Shown one piece after another: positions 47,864 through 58,144 of a DNA stretch of 64,000 nt. The stretch is from UBA4416 sp035439445 (GTDB lineage Bacteria > Bacteroidota > Bacteroidia > B-17B0 > Aurantibacillaceae). The notes below the pieces were generated by a model. The model was not told where the DNA came from and searched no databases. It saw only the letters and a program-made list of their open reading frames with translations. The stretch covers positions 17,090 to 81,089 of the forward strand of contig DAORKG010000015.1 in assembly GCA_035439445.1 (NCBI GenBank). Reading direction: 5' to 3'. Every line of letters begins with the position of its first letter. Within the stretch, counting starts at the first letter, position 1. Position numbers and translations under genes: made by a program.

Positions 47864-49837
47864 ATGAAGTATTTTACACAATTACTTTTTATACTTTTTA
47901 TAAGTGTTTTAAAAGCACAGACTGTAAATGATAGTTTAATAAGATTATTAAGCTTAAACACAACTCCTGACTCTGTTAAAATAAAATTAGCGGGTGACAT
48001 TAGTTGGAATTTTTTAAGTAATGATATTGAAAAAGCAATGTTCTATGCAAAAAAAGAATTAGAATTAGCAAAAAAAATTGACAATAAAAAAGAAATTGCT
48101 CAAGCAAACAGTGATATTGGAAATGTATTTAATAGAATGGCATCATTTGATTCTACACTACACTATTACAATATTGCATTAAAAATAAGGCAATCGTTAA
48201 ATGATAAAATAAAATCTGCTGGTATCTATTCTAATATAGCAACTGTATATACTCGACAAAGCAAATTTAAAGAAGCTCTCGATTTAAATTTTAAATCGCT
48301 AAAATTATATGAACAAATAGGTGATTCTGCAAATCAAGCAAATATATTAGGAAACATAGGCATATTGTATTACAACCTTGAACAAAATAAAAGTGCCAAT
48401 GAGTTTTTTATAAAAGGATTACGTATAGCTCGCTTATGCCACAAACAATTAATTGAGGCAAATATATTAATTGAATTAGGTGGTATAAAATTTGAGCAAG
48501 GTGTGAAAAATGATATTATTGTTAACCGAAAAGAATTAGATTCGGCACTTTTATATTTTGAAAATGCCAATACTATACTGACAGAATACAATGCCATTTA
48601 CAATTTAGCTGTTGTAAACAACAACATAGGTAGAATTTATGTTCAACTCAAAGATTACGAAAAAGCAACTCAATATTACAACCAAGGCTTAATATACCGT
48701 CAACAAATGAACGATGATTATGGCATTGGCTTATCATATCTAAATTTAGGTAAGATCTCCAAACTAAAAAAATTATATCCAAACAGTATTGATTTTTATA
48801 AAAAAGCAGCTACTATTTTTTTAGAAATTAAAAGCTATGTTGATTTAAAACAAGTTTATGGAGAAATGTCAGTAGCATATGAAGACATGAAAGATTATCA
48901 TAATGCTATGATATTTCATCAATTATATGCACAGTATTCTGATTCAGTTTATACTTCAGAAAACGCTAAACAAATGGCAGAAATGCAAACTAAATACGAA
49001 GTTGATAAAAAAGACTTGGAATTAGCGAAAAATAAAGCTGAATTAGAGGCAAAAGAAAAACAAGCTTTTATTAAAAATATCATTATCATTTCGGTTGTAT
49101 TGCTATTACTTTTATTATCAGGACTAGGTATTTTATTTTATCGTAAAAAACAAATAGAACAACAAGCAAAACTAGATGCTGAGATTGCTAACCAAAAAGA
49201 AATTAGAACGAAAGCCATTTTGGATGCCGAAGAAAAAGAACGCAGAAGAATTGCTCAGGACTTACACGACGGGGTTGGTCAGTTATTAAGTGCGGCTAAA
49301 TTGAATTTAAGCAATCTGGATTCTAAATTAATTGAACAAACTGAAGAGCAAAAAGCTGCTATGCAAAATGCGCTAAACTTAGTGGACGATTCGGTAAAAG
49401 AAGTAAGGCTGGTATCTCACAACATGATGCCTAATACTTTAATTAAATTAGGATTAGGAAGTGCTGTGCGTGAATTTATTACCAAATTGGGTAATGCGCC
49501 AAATTTGAAAATAGATTTAGAAATTGTAGGCTTGGATACACGATTGGAGAATCAGGTAGAAACAGTTTTATACAGAGTAATTCAGGAAATTGTGAATAAT
49601 ATTATCAAACATGCTAAAGCATCTCACATCAGTATGCAATTAATAAGACATGAAACAGAAATGAATGTGATGATTGAAGATAACGGTATTGGATTTGACA
49701 CAAGCAAACTTGAAAATTTTGAAGGTATTGGATTAAAAGGTATTCAAACCCGTATTGAATTTTTAAATGGTTCTGTTCACTTTGATTCCAGTATTGGAAG
49801 AGGCACAACAGTTATTATAGATATACCTTTAGTGTAA
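47864..49837 (+). CDS. TPR sensor histidine kinase (HisKA_3 type)
   Basis: 657 residues. Signal peptide ending in VLKAQ, then about six TPR motifs outside the cytoplasmic membrane (IGNVFNRMASFDSTLHYYNI; NIGRIYVQLKDYEKATQYYN), one membrane segment near 405-425, a coiled-coil linker, HisKA_3 with His468 in RRRIAQDLHDGVGQLLSAAK, and HATPase (IEDNGIGFD; GIGLKGIQTRIEFLNG). Kinases of this class phosphorylate NarL-type regulators such as that at 44830. The TPR part probably senses a protein or peptide in the periplasm. Confidence 0.9.
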   Translation: MKYFTQLLFILFISVLKAQTVNDSLIRLLSLNTTPDSVKIKLAGDISWNFLSNDIEKAMFYAKKELELAKKIDNKKEIAQANSDIGNVFNRMASFDSTLHYYNIALKIRQSLNDKIKSAGIYSNIATVYTRQSKFKEALDLNFKSLKLYEQIGDSANQANILGNIGILYYNLEQNKSANEFFIKGLRIARLCHKQLIEANILIELGGIKFEQGVKNDIIVNRKELDSALLYFENANTILTEYNAIYNLAVVNNNIGRIYVQLKDYEKATQYYNQGLIYRQQMNDDYGIGLSYLNLGKISKLKKLYPNSIDFYKKAATIFLEIKSYVDLKQVYGEMSVAYEDMKDYHNAMIFHQLYAQYSDSVYTSENAKQMAEMQTKYEVDKKDLELAKNKAELEAKEKQAFIKNIIIISVVLLLLLLSGLGILFYRKKQIEQQAKLDAEIANQKEIRTKAILDAEEKERRRIAQDLHDGVGQLLSAAKLNLSNLDSKLIEQTEEQKAAMQNALNLVDDSVKEVRLVSHNMMPNTLIKLGLGSAVREFITKLGNAPNLKIDLEIVGLDTRLENQVETVLYRVIQEIVNNIIKHAKASHISMQLIRHETEMNVMIEDNGIGFDTSKLENFEGIGLKGIQTRIEFLNGSVHFDSSIGRGTTVIIDIPLV

Positions 49838-49845
49838 GAGAGGCT

Positions 49846-50361
49846 ATGCATTCTTTAGATTTTATTCATACCTATTTTACAGAAGAAAAAATAGAAAGTC
49901 TCATATTTATAATTATTGGATGCATCGCTATACTATTTTCATGTTTTTTTTGGGGTATTATAAAATATTCTTTTTTCAAAGGTATGTCCTATCCCTTATT
50001 TTGCATAGGTTTGATTCAAGTTGTGGTGGGAGGAACAGTTTACAACAGGGTTCCAAAAGATATAGAGCGTGTAGAACAAATCGTTAAAAACAAAACTATT
50101 CATTTACAAAAAACTGAAATTACAAGAATAGAAATCGTTCAACAAAATTTTGTTATTTATAAATGGATAGAAATGACATTAATGGCAATTAGCAGTATCT
50201 TAATTGTTTTATTTTACAAGTCTCCACAAACATTTTGGAAAGGTTTAGGTCTTGGGCTTTTAATACAAGCAAGTGTGATGCTATGTTTGGATTTAATTGC
50301 CCAAAAACGAGCTGATATCTATATGTTGGAATTATCAAAAATATTCCAATCTCTTACCTGA
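49846..50361 (+). CDS. Four-pass membrane protein
   Basis: 171 residues, four predicted membrane segments (about 18-38, 43-60, 112-125, 131-150) with a charged central loop (VPKDIERVEQIVKNKTI). Eight bases after the kinase gene, so probably in its operon. No domain recognised. Confidence 0.65.
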   Translation: MHSLDFIHTYFTEEKIESLIFIIIGCIAILFSCFFWGIIKYSFFKGMSYPLFCIGLIQVVVGGTVYNRVPKDIERVEQIVKNKTIHLQKTEITRIEIVQQNFVIYKWIEMTLMAISSILIVLFYKSPQTFWKGLGLGLLIQASVMLCLDLIAQKRADIYMLELSKIFQSLT

Positions 50362-50448
50362 ATACCCACTTTCAAAGTCGTGGAATTTCATTTTAAGCTA
50401 AAACTGAAAAAAATTTGAATTATTTGTAGCTTTTTAGTAATTTTAAGC

Positions 50449-50818
50449 AAAACAGGTTTGTTTCATCGCTCTTTATTTAAGGGAGGAAAGTCCGGGCAAC
50501 ACAGAGTAATTTGCCACTTGAAAGAGTGGGTATATTTTTAGAAATAAAAGTATAACAGATAGTGTCACAGAAAACCAGGTAGCCTGAGCGTTTATGCGCG
50601 TGGGTCATAGTGAAAATGTGAGGTAAGAGCTCACATGTATAGTTGGTAACAATTATATAGGACAAACCTCTTATGTTGTAAGGCCATGTAAACCCTAATT
50701 TTGCTGCTACTCGTAGCAATAACTTAGGTTATATTAGGGAGGGTAGGCTGCATAGATAAATGATGAAAGTTGTTTACCTTGGTAAACAATACAGAACTCG
50801 GCTTATAGAACCTGTTTT
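50449..50818 (+). ncRNA. rnpB: RNase P RNA
   Basis: The hallmark GAGGAAAGTCCGGGC stands at 50483-50497, close to the 5' end, and its partner AGAACTCGGCTTATAGA near 50793 at the 3' end. P1 pairs AAAACAGGTT (50449-50458) with AACCTGTTTT (50809-50818). The length of about 370 bases fits bacterial type A RNase P RNA. The catalytic RNA of tRNA 5' maturation. It ends 15 bases before the next ATG. Confidence 0.93.
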
Positions 50819-50833
50819 TATTTTTGTACTTGT

Positions 50834-53800
50834 ATGCTTAAACGCACGTTATATATGCTATTGTTACTAATCAGTTCAAAATTAGTAACTGCGCAATGCC
50901 CTCAAATTTATGATTACTTAGGTAATCTGGTTAATAGCCCTCGTTTTATTGATTGTCAAGGTACCGGGATTTACAATATGAATATCTCATCCAATACCAA
51001 TTGGGGAGCTTATACTATTGATTGGGGAGATGGAACAGCAAATACAGTTGGAGGTAGTTATACTGCAAATGCACTCATAAATCATATTTATACTTCAGCT
51101 ACTCCTGATACTTTTGTTGTTACTATTACGATTCCATCCATAAGTTGTACAATTACAGGATTAACCGTAATGGAAAAACCTGTTAATGCTTCCATACAAA
51201 TTCCTATTGGTGGGGTAACAACCGTTTGTGCACCAAAAGCTTTATTATTTGTAAACTCAAGCACCGATGTTTCTGAAACAACCATTTTCACTTGGAACTT
51301 TGGAGACGGCTCTCCTGTTCAAACATTTGATTTTTCAAACGCTGGACAAACTATATCCCACACATATTTACCGGGCACTGTAAACTGTCAAACAGCAGTA
51401 ACACTAACAGCAAAAAATTATTGTACTAATATACCTACTATTGCCAACTTTAATCCTATTCAAATTTACGATAAGGATGACGCCGCAATCACACCTTCTG
51501 CATTTATCAAATGTTGGCCTGATAATATTTTTAGCTTTACAAATACTACTAACCGTAATTGTGTTCCTCAAGGAAATACCTTTCAGCGACAAGAGAAATG
51601 GAACCTAGGAGATTATTGGGGACTAGGACATGACTCTATTATCAACTGGCGACCATGGCCTCCTACTTCCCCATTATCAGTAGCATACCCTGCTGTTGGA
51701 ACCTACACTGTTATGTTACAAGACAGTAACTTGTGTGGTGTTGATGTTCAGGTTCAAGCTGTTACTATTGTAAATCCTCCAGTAGCCGGTTTAGTGGCAC
51801 CCGCAGGACCTTTTTGTCAAGGATCTGCTGTAACATTCACAAATAGCAGTGTTACAGGCTATTCATACAAATGGAATTTTGGAACAGGTGGTGGATTTGT
51901 TACCAAACCTTTCGGGCCACAAACATTTACTTATAACACTCCGGGAACTTACACCATATCTGTTGTTGCTTTAATAGCAGGAGCCGGTGCTTCTTGCACA
52001 GATACTGAAAAAGTAGTGATTAATATCTTACCACGACCAACAGCCAATTTTTCTGTAAGTCCAAATTCCGGATGTAATGTAATTACGGGTGCCTCATTTA
52101 CAGATTTATCATCTAGTGCAATATCTTGGGATTGGAATTTTGGAAATGGCAATACATTTAACGGCCAAGTTCCTCCTGCTCAAAACTATAATAGTGTTGG
52201 TAATTTTGTAGCTACCTTAACAGTTACTGCAGCCAATACCTGTATCCACACTTTTACTGCACCTATTACAGTGTATCAAATCCCAACAGCAGCCTTTACA
52301 CCAACAGGAGCCTGTGTTGGTTCTTCAACAACGTTTAACGATGCCTCCATTCATGCTGTTGGCGATCCAATTGTTTCATGGAAATGGGATTTTGGAGATG
52401 GCTCTGCAACTACAACCTTACAAAGTCCCAGCCATACATTTACATTACAAAACACCTACACTGTTCAGTTAATTGCCAGTACAGCACACTGTACAGATAC
52501 GGTTAAACAAAATTTTGTTGTTAATGTAAAACCAACTGCTGATTTCACATTAACTCCTATAAACGGATGCCCTACTCTTTCTGTTAATTTTTCAAACACT
52601 TCATCAAATGCAACAGGTTATACATGGAATTTTGGAAATGGAAATACTTCTACCATTACCAATCCATCAGAAGTATTTACAAACACTCTTAGCACCAGCA
52701 AAATATACACCGTTAGTTTAACTGCAACAACTACTGCAGGTTGCAGTGACACGAAAACAATGAGTGTAACTGTTTTTCCAAAACCAATTGCATCATTTAC
52801 ATTAAGTGCGCCGGCAGGGTGTTCTCCGGTTGCCGCCACATTTACAAATAATTCAACGGGCGGCTCCACATATATTTGGGATTTTGGAGATGCCACTTCA
52901 AGTACCTCTACTCTATCTGTCATTTCTCATACCTACATCAATTCGTCTTTAATCATTCAAACGTTTACGCCTCAATTAATTGTAACTAGCAGTAACGGTT
53001 GTAAGGATAGTACATCGCTAACAATCACAACCTACCCTCGACCAATTTTTAATTTCACCATGGTTCCAAATAGCGGCTGCGGACCACTAAGCGTTAATTT
53101 CCCACCAGTGCTTGGCGCTGTAACTTATGAATGGGATTTTGGAGATGGTAGTCCTTTAGATTTTTCACCAAATCCTACACATGTATTTACAAATACAACA
53201 ACCGTTAATAAAACTTATACTGTTCAACTCATTGCCTCTAATGCTTTTTCTTGCGTAGACACAACCTATGGTTATCCTGTAGTATTTGCAAAACCACAAG
53301 CCAATTTCAGTATCACACCAACTTCGGGTTGTTCTCCATTAGCTACAACTTTTACAAACACAAGTATTTCAAGTGCAACCTATCTGTGGAAATTTGGAGA
53401 TGGAAGCACTAGCACATCTGTAAATAATAATCATACTTACATAAACACAAGCAATTCAAGTGATCAAACATTTACTTGTACTTTAGTAGCAATTTCAGGT
53501 AATGGTTGTAGAGACTCGTTAGATAAAACAGTCTTAGTATTTTTTAAGCCTGATGCAAATTTCACTATAGATACTCCAAAGTGTGTGTCTAAAACTATTT
53601 CATTTACCAACAATACACTTGGCGCAACCGGTAATGTATGGACTTTTGGAGATGGAACACCATCTTCATCAGTTACTAATCCAACTCATACTTACACCAA
53701 TAACACATCATCAAACTTAACATTCACTGCTCAACTCATTTCAACTACTGCATCAGGTTGTAAAGATACAAGTTTGGCATACCCTGTAATTTATGCAAAA

Positions 53801-55105
53801 CCAATTGCCGGATTTGCACTTACACCATCTGTATCCTGTTCGCCATTAAATACCTCCATGACCAATTCTAGTTTATATTCCACTGCTAGTTTGTGGAAAT
53901 TTGGTGATGGTAATACAGATATAACTTTTAATACAAGTCATACCTATACAAATTCAAGTAATACAGCAACACAATCTTATAGCTGTACTTTGGTAGCAAT
54001 AAATTCAAATGGATGTAAAGATTCTTTAACAATACCGGTAACTGTTTTAAATAACCCAAAAGCTAATTTTACTGTTGATACTCCTGCTTGTTCACCTAAA
54101 GTGTTAACTTTTACAAATAGTTCACAAGGTGCAGCAAGCTATCAATGGGATCTAGGAGTTGCAACTTCATTAAACACAAATGTATCTCAGGCATTCACTA
54201 ATACAACTACTGCAAACATCACACAAACTGTTCAATTAATTGTATCAACCATATTTAATTGTAAAGACACAATAGTTTCTCCAATTATTATACATCCTAA
54301 ACCAGAATTCACCATTGTAGCATTACCGGATAGCGGTTGCTCTCCATTAAATGTAAATTTCCCATCTATTAATAATGTAGTAAATTATCAGTGGAACTTT
54401 GGTGACGGAAACGTCTCTTCGTCTGATAATGTTTCAAACACTTATTACAACAATTCTCAATCAACTAAAACATTTACGGTACAATTAATAGGAACAGATG
54501 GATATGGTTGCAAAGACACATCCTCAAAAATTATTAAAGTATTCTCTAAACCAATTGCTGTATTTCAGGCAAATCCAAATTTAGTATTCGTTCCATCATC
54601 AGCGGTAGAATGCATTAATCTATCTTCCGGTGCATCAACCTACAACTGGAGCTTTGGCGACAATACATCATCTACCGAAACTAATCCTTCTCATTTTTAT
54701 CAGGAAGCCGGAGAATATCAAATTACATTAATTGCAGCCAACATATATGGCTGTGTCGATACATTTAATTTACCATCAAAAATTGTTGCAATGGTTGAAA
54801 GTGGCATTGAGGTACCAAATGCATTTTCACCAAATCCAAACGGGGGTAATGGAGGGATTTATGGTGCTAACGACACCAATAATGATGTATTTCATCCTGT
54901 AATAAAAGGCGTAGATAAATATGAATTAAATATTTTTTCACGTTGGGGAGAATTATTATTTGTATCAAAAGATATTACAATAGGTTGGGATGGATATTAT
55001 AAAGGAAAATTGTGCACACAGGATGTGTATGTATGGAAGATTATAGCAACCACCATTGATGGTAAAAAAATAAATAAAACAGGAGATTTACTTTTATTAA
55101 GATAA
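50834..55105 (+). CDS. Giant PKD-repeat surface protein with T9SS type B sorting domain
   Basis: 1,423 residues. Signal peptide ending in LVTAQ. About 14 PKD-type domains, each with a W.FGDG motif (for example FTWNFGDGSPV, WKWDFGDGSATT, YEWDFGDGSPLD); the later ones recur every 250-257 bp. The C terminus is the gliding-motility-associated type B sorting domain: VPNAFSPNPNGGN, NDVFHPVIKGVDKYELNIFS, RWGELLFVS, GWDGYYKGKLC, DVYVWKI. Proteins with this tail need T9SS and often a PorP/SprF partner, which is encoded two genes on. Likely an adhesin. Confidence 0.92.
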   Translation: MLKRTLYMLLLLISSKLVTAQCPQIYDYLGNLVNSPRFIDCQGTGIYNMNISSNTNWGAYTIDWGDGTANTVGGSYTANALINHIYTSATPDTFVVTITIPSISCTITGLTVMEKPVNASIQIPIGGVTTVCAPKALLFVNSSTDVSETTIFTWNFGDGSPVQTFDFSNAGQTISHTYLPGTVNCQTAVTLTAKNYCTNIPTIANFNPIQIYDKDDAAITPSAFIKCWPDNIFSFTNTTNRNCVPQGNTFQRQEKWNLGDYWGLGHDSIINWRPWPPTSPLSVAYPAVGTYTVMLQDSNLCGVDVQVQAVTIVNPPVAGLVAPAGPFCQGSAVTFTNSSVTGYSYKWNFGTGGGFVTKPFGPQTFTYNTPGTYTISVVALIAGAGASCTDTEKVVINILPRPTANFSVSPNSGCNVITGASFTDLSSSAISWDWNFGNGNTFNGQVPPAQNYNSVGNFVATLTVTAANTCIHTFTAPITVYQIPTAAFTPTGACVGSSTTFNDASIHAVGDPIVSWKWDFGDGSATTTLQSPSHTFTLQNTYTVQLIASTAHCTDTVKQNFVVNVKPTADFTLTPINGCPTLSVNFSNTSSNATGYTWNFGNGNTSTITNPSEVFTNTLSTSKIYTVSLTATTTAGCSDTKTMSVTVFPKPIASFTLSAPAGCSPVAATFTNNSTGGSTYIWDFGDATSSTSTLSVISHTYINSSLIIQTFTPQLIVTSSNGCKDSTSLTITTYPRPIFNFTMVPNSGCGPLSVNFPPVLGAVTYEWDFGDGSPLDFSPNPTHVFTNTTTVNKTYTVQLIASNAFSCVDTTYGYPVVFAKPQANFSITPTSGCSPLATTFTNTSISSATYLWKFGDGSTSTSVNNNHTYINTSNSSDQTFTCTLVAISGNGCRDSLDKTVLVFFKPDANFTIDTPKCVSKTISFTNNTLGATGNVWTFGDGTPSSSVTNPTHTYTNNTSSNLTFTAQLISTTASGCKDTSLAYPVIYAKPIAGFALTPSVSCSPLNTSMTNSSLYSTASLWKFGDGNTDITFNTSHTYTNSSNTATQSYSCTLVAINSNGCKDSLTIPVTVLNNPKANFTVDTPACSPKVLTFTNSSQGAASYQWDLGVATSLNTNVSQAFTNTTTANITQTVQLIVSTIFNCKDTIVSPIIIHPKPEFTIVALPDSGCSPLNVNFPSINNVVNYQWNFGDGNVSSSDNVSNTYYNNSQSTKTFTVQLIGTDGYGCKDTSSKIIKVFSKPIAVFQANPNLVFVPSSAVECINLSSGASTYNWSFGDNTSSTETNPSHFYQEAGEYQITLIAANIYGCVDTFNLPSKIVAMVESGIEVPNAFSPNPNGGNGGIYGANDTNNDVFHPVIKGVDKYELNIFSRWGELLFVSKDITIGWDGYYKGKLCTQDVYVWKIIATTIDGKKINKTGDLLLLR

Positions 55106-55106
55106 T

Positions 55107-56669
55107 ATGAAAGCTTTTATACTTTATACAATAATGCTTTGTTCTGTGCTTGTGTTCGGACAAGCGCCCATTAGCTCAAAGTTATACGCCAAAGATTTGA
55201 AGTTGGCAAATACGGCTTTTGAAACTGAAGATTATTTAAATGCCATAACACTTTATAAAAAAGTATTAACTATTGATCCCAATCACGAAAAAGCAAATCT
55301 AAACTCCATCATTAGCCGGTTAAAGTTAAATCAAGCTCCTGACTCAAGTTTACAGTATTTATTTAAATTGAAAAAAAGCACATCGCCTGAAGTGCAATTT
55401 TACTTTGGCAGAATTTATCACCAAACAGGTAATTTTGAAGAAGCTCTCAAATGCTATAATAACTACAAAAATATTAATCCTAATAAACGAGAAATTGATG
55501 ATATTGAATTAAATTATTATATGACCTGCAGTAAAAATGCAGTAGATTTAATGAGTCAGCCACACCGCTCAATTATTAAAAACATTGGTCCTGAAATTAA
55601 CTCTTCATATCCCGAATATGTTCCATTGGTAACTCCTGATGAAAATACTATGTATTTTACATCTAGAAGAGAAGGCAGCACAGGGAATTTAAAAGACGCA
55701 CATGGCAATTATTACGAGGATGTTTACATGTCACAGAAACAATCCGACGGAAAATGGTCGGCACCAACTAATTTAGGTGCACCAATAAATACAAACACAC
55801 ACGATGCTTGTGTGGCATTGAGTTTTGATGGTAATCAAATGATAATTTACCGCACTGCAGCAGATATGTTAAGTGGTGATTTGTATTTAACTCGCATGGA
55901 TTTTAATGGCTGGGGAACTCCCGTAAAATATGGCACTGAAATTAATACGCCATTTATAGAAACCAGTGCTTGTTTCAGTACCGACACAAGTGTTATTTAT
56001 TTTAGTTCAAATAAACCGGGAGGGTTAGGAGGAAAAGATATTTACAGAATAAAAAAATTACCTAATGGAAAATGGTCGATGCCAATGAACTTAGGATTGA
56101 CAATTAATACCGAAAGAGATGAAGATTCACCTTATCTTCATCCTGATGGTGTGACACTTTATTTTAGTTCAAAAGGACACAACACAATGGGAGAGTATGA
56201 TATTTTTAAAACAACTTTAAATCCCGAGACTAATCAATTTTCAACTCCCGAAAACTTAGGTTTCCCAATTAATACAGTTAATAACGATATCTTTTTTGTA
56301 TTAAATGCTAATGGAACACGTGGTTATTATTCTTCTATTAAAGAAGAAACCTATGGAAGCTCAGATATTTATATGATCGATACTCGCTTTGGAGATAATG
56401 ATTTAAAAGTAAAACAAGGCAAGGTTGTATTTGGTGATACTCCACGAAAAGCAAAAATTACATTGATAGATATTGAAAGCAAACAAGTATCTGGAATTTT
56501 TAATGCCAATTCAAAAACAGGTAAATTTATTTTAGTGGTTAATCCATTAAAGGCCTACAAAGCAATTATTGAAGAAGAAGGCTTTCAAACAATGATTCTG
56601 GATATGGAACCATTGGCAAATGAAACGATTGAGAAAGAACTGATATTAAGTTTAACTAAAAAGAACTAA
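55107..56669 (+). CDS. TPR and PD40 propeller envelope protein
   Basis: 520 residues, one base after the adhesin gene. Signal peptide ending in VFGQ, TPR helices (AFETEDYLNAITLYKKVLTI; VQFYFGRIYHQTGNFEEALK), then PD40/WD40-like strands (NTMYFTSRREGSTG; VIYFSSNKPGGLGGKDIYRI; DGVTLYFSSKGHNTMGEYDI) and a short C-terminal beta domain. Genes between type B adhesins and SprF normally encode a protein of this order ending in an OmpA peptidoglycan-binding domain; here that domain is absent and the protein stops after the beta domain. Confidence 0.85.
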   Translation: MKAFILYTIMLCSVLVFGQAPISSKLYAKDLKLANTAFETEDYLNAITLYKKVLTIDPNHEKANLNSIISRLKLNQAPDSSLQYLFKLKKSTSPEVQFYFGRIYHQTGNFEEALKCYNNYKNINPNKREIDDIELNYYMTCSKNAVDLMSQPHRSIIKNIGPEINSSYPEYVPLVTPDENTMYFTSRREGSTGNLKDAHGNYYEDVYMSQKQSDGKWSAPTNLGAPINTNTHDACVALSFDGNQMIIYRTAADMLSGDLYLTRMDFNGWGTPVKYGTEINTPFIETSACFSTDTSVIYFSSNKPGGLGGKDIYRIKKLPNGKWSMPMNLGLTINTERDEDSPYLHPDGVTLYFSSKGHNTMGEYDIFKTTLNPETNQFSTPENLGFPINTVNNDIFFVLNANGTRGYYSSIKEETYGSSDIYMIDTRFGDNDLKVKQGKVVFGDTPRKAKITLIDIESKQVSGIFNANSKTGKFILVVNPLKAYKAIIEEEGFQTMILDMEPLANETIEKELILSLTKKN

Positions 56670-56713
56670 GTATAAAAACAAAAGCATCATATATTCTTAC
56701 TCTTTTTGGGTTA

Positions 56714-57670
56714 ATGCTTTCAGTAATTTTGAAAGCACAAGACCCTCAGTTTACACAATTTTATGCAGCACCCATGTATTTAAATCCTGCATTCACCGGT
56801 GTAACCTACGAGCATCGTTTTGTAGCAAATTACCGTAACCAATGGCCGGGCATTAGCAAAACTTACCAAACCTACATGGCAAGTTATGATTATAATTTAT
56901 CTGACTTAAATAGTGGGCTTGGTATCAATGTTATGCAAGACAGAGCGGGAACTGCAGGCTTAACGCATACACAGTTTGGAATAAATTACGCCTATCATTT
57001 TAAGGTGAGTAAATTTTCGGAAATACGCTTAGGAGCTAATTTAAATTACAATATGAAGCGACTGGATTTTAATAAATTAAAATTCAACGATCAAATTTCA
57101 ACCGGTTCAAGTGTTTCGTTAGATGCAGCAAACTACGAACGATTAAATTTTATGGATTTTGCAGCCGGTGCCTTATTAAACTCAACCGAATATTGGCTGG
57201 GATTAAGTGCCAAACACTTAACACAACCCAACAGTAGTTTGGTTGGTGATAGAGTTCCTTTACCGCTTACTATCAGTTTGCATGGCGGTTACCGATTTAT
57301 CATCGAACAAAAATCAAAAGAATTGAAACGTTATGTATCACCTGCATTTAATTACCGCCACCAACAAAAATATGATCAATTAGATATTGGTGTTTACTAT
57401 TATCATTTACCTATTAATGTAGGTTTATGGTACAGAGGTTTACCATTAAAAAAATATGCACCAACCTACACAAGCAGCGAATCAATTGCTGTATTATTAG
57501 GCTTTGATATTACAGATTATAATTTAAGAGTTGGATATAGTTATGACTTAACTATATCCAAACTGGGAGTTGCCAACTCATTAGGAGCTCATGAAATTTC
57601 TTTAATATACGAAGTTGCAAAAAAGAAAAAACGCAACAAACGTATATTAGTAAGTTGCCCTAAATTTTAG
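56714..57670 (+). CDS. PorP/SprF family T9SS membrane protein
   Basis: 318 residues from the first ATG. Begins AQDPQFTQFYAAPMYLNPAFTG after the signal sequence and has the family's YRNQWPGI, GLGINVMQDRAG and outer-membrane beta-strand pattern. Partners with type B cargo for secretion or surface anchoring. From ATG 56714 only nine residues precede the mature AQDPQ, too few for a signal peptide; in-frame upstream codons from ATA at 56672 would encode KTKASYILTLFGL and complete one. Confidence 0.88.
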   Translation: MLSVILKAQDPQFTQFYAAPMYLNPAFTGVTYEHRFVANYRNQWPGISKTYQTYMASYDYNLSDLNSGLGINVMQDRAGTAGLTHTQFGINYAYHFKVSKFSEIRLGANLNYNMKRLDFNKLKFNDQISTGSSVSLDAANYERLNFMDFAAGALLNSTEYWLGLSAKHLTQPNSSLVGDRVPLPLTISLHGGYRFIIEQKSKELKRYVSPAFNYRHQQKYDQLDIGVYYYHLPINVGLWYRGLPLKKYAPTYTSSESIAVLLGFDITDYNLRVGYSYDLTISKLGVANSLGAHEISLIYEVAKKKKRNKRILVSCPKF

Positions 57671-57697
57671 GGAACAAAACTAATACAATAGCCTAAT

Positions 57698-58117
57698 TTA
57701 TGACTGAGTTTGTTCCGCAGGAAACTTAGACATGTCCATAAAAAACAATTCCCAGGTATGTCCGTCAAAATCTTCGATGGTGCGTTGTTGCATAAAACCA
57801 TAGTCTCTCATTTCTGCCGGTTCAATGCCGCCTGCTTTTAACCCGTTTGCCATTAATTGATTTACTTCATCTACACTTGCTAATGATAAGGAAAACAAAC
57901 CTGCCAAAGCCGATTTAGTATCAGCAATTGGTTTAGTAGCAAAGTTGTTAAACTTATCGGCCGTCATAATCATTAAAAAAATATGTTCGCTCCACACCAT
58001 GCATTTGGCTGTATCGTCCGAAAATTGAGGATTGTTGCTAAAACCCAAAGCCGAATAAAAATCCATTGATTTTTGAAGATCCTTTACTACTAGATTGATG
58101 AAAATTTGTTTTGACAT
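57698..58117 (-). CDS. VOC (glyoxalase-type) family protein
   Basis: 139 residues. Two beta-alpha-beta-beta-beta modules: IFINLVVKDLQKSMDFYSALGF and the C-terminal RTIEDFDGHTWELFFMDM, where the last His and Glu are usual metal ligands. Exact reaction unknown; many relatives are called 'glyoxalase/bleomycin resistance'. It lies between the PorP gene and the end of the cassette array and has no attC-like palindrome behind it. Confidence 0.85.
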   Translation of the reverse strand: MSKQIFINLVVKDLQKSMDFYSALGFSNNPQFSDDTAKCMVWSEHIFLMIMTADKFNNFATKPIADTKSALAGLFSLSLASVDEVNQLMANGLKAGGIEPAEMRDYGFMQQRTIEDFDGHTWELFFMDMSKFPAEQTQS

Positions 58118-58144
58118 TATGTTTGAATAAAAAATTAAAGCTTC

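Noticed and set aside
57658..57672. Palindrome CCCTAAATTTTAGGG at the end of the PorP gene
   Set aside because: Too short a loop and no following T-run; overlaps the stop codon and may be chance in AT-rich DNA.
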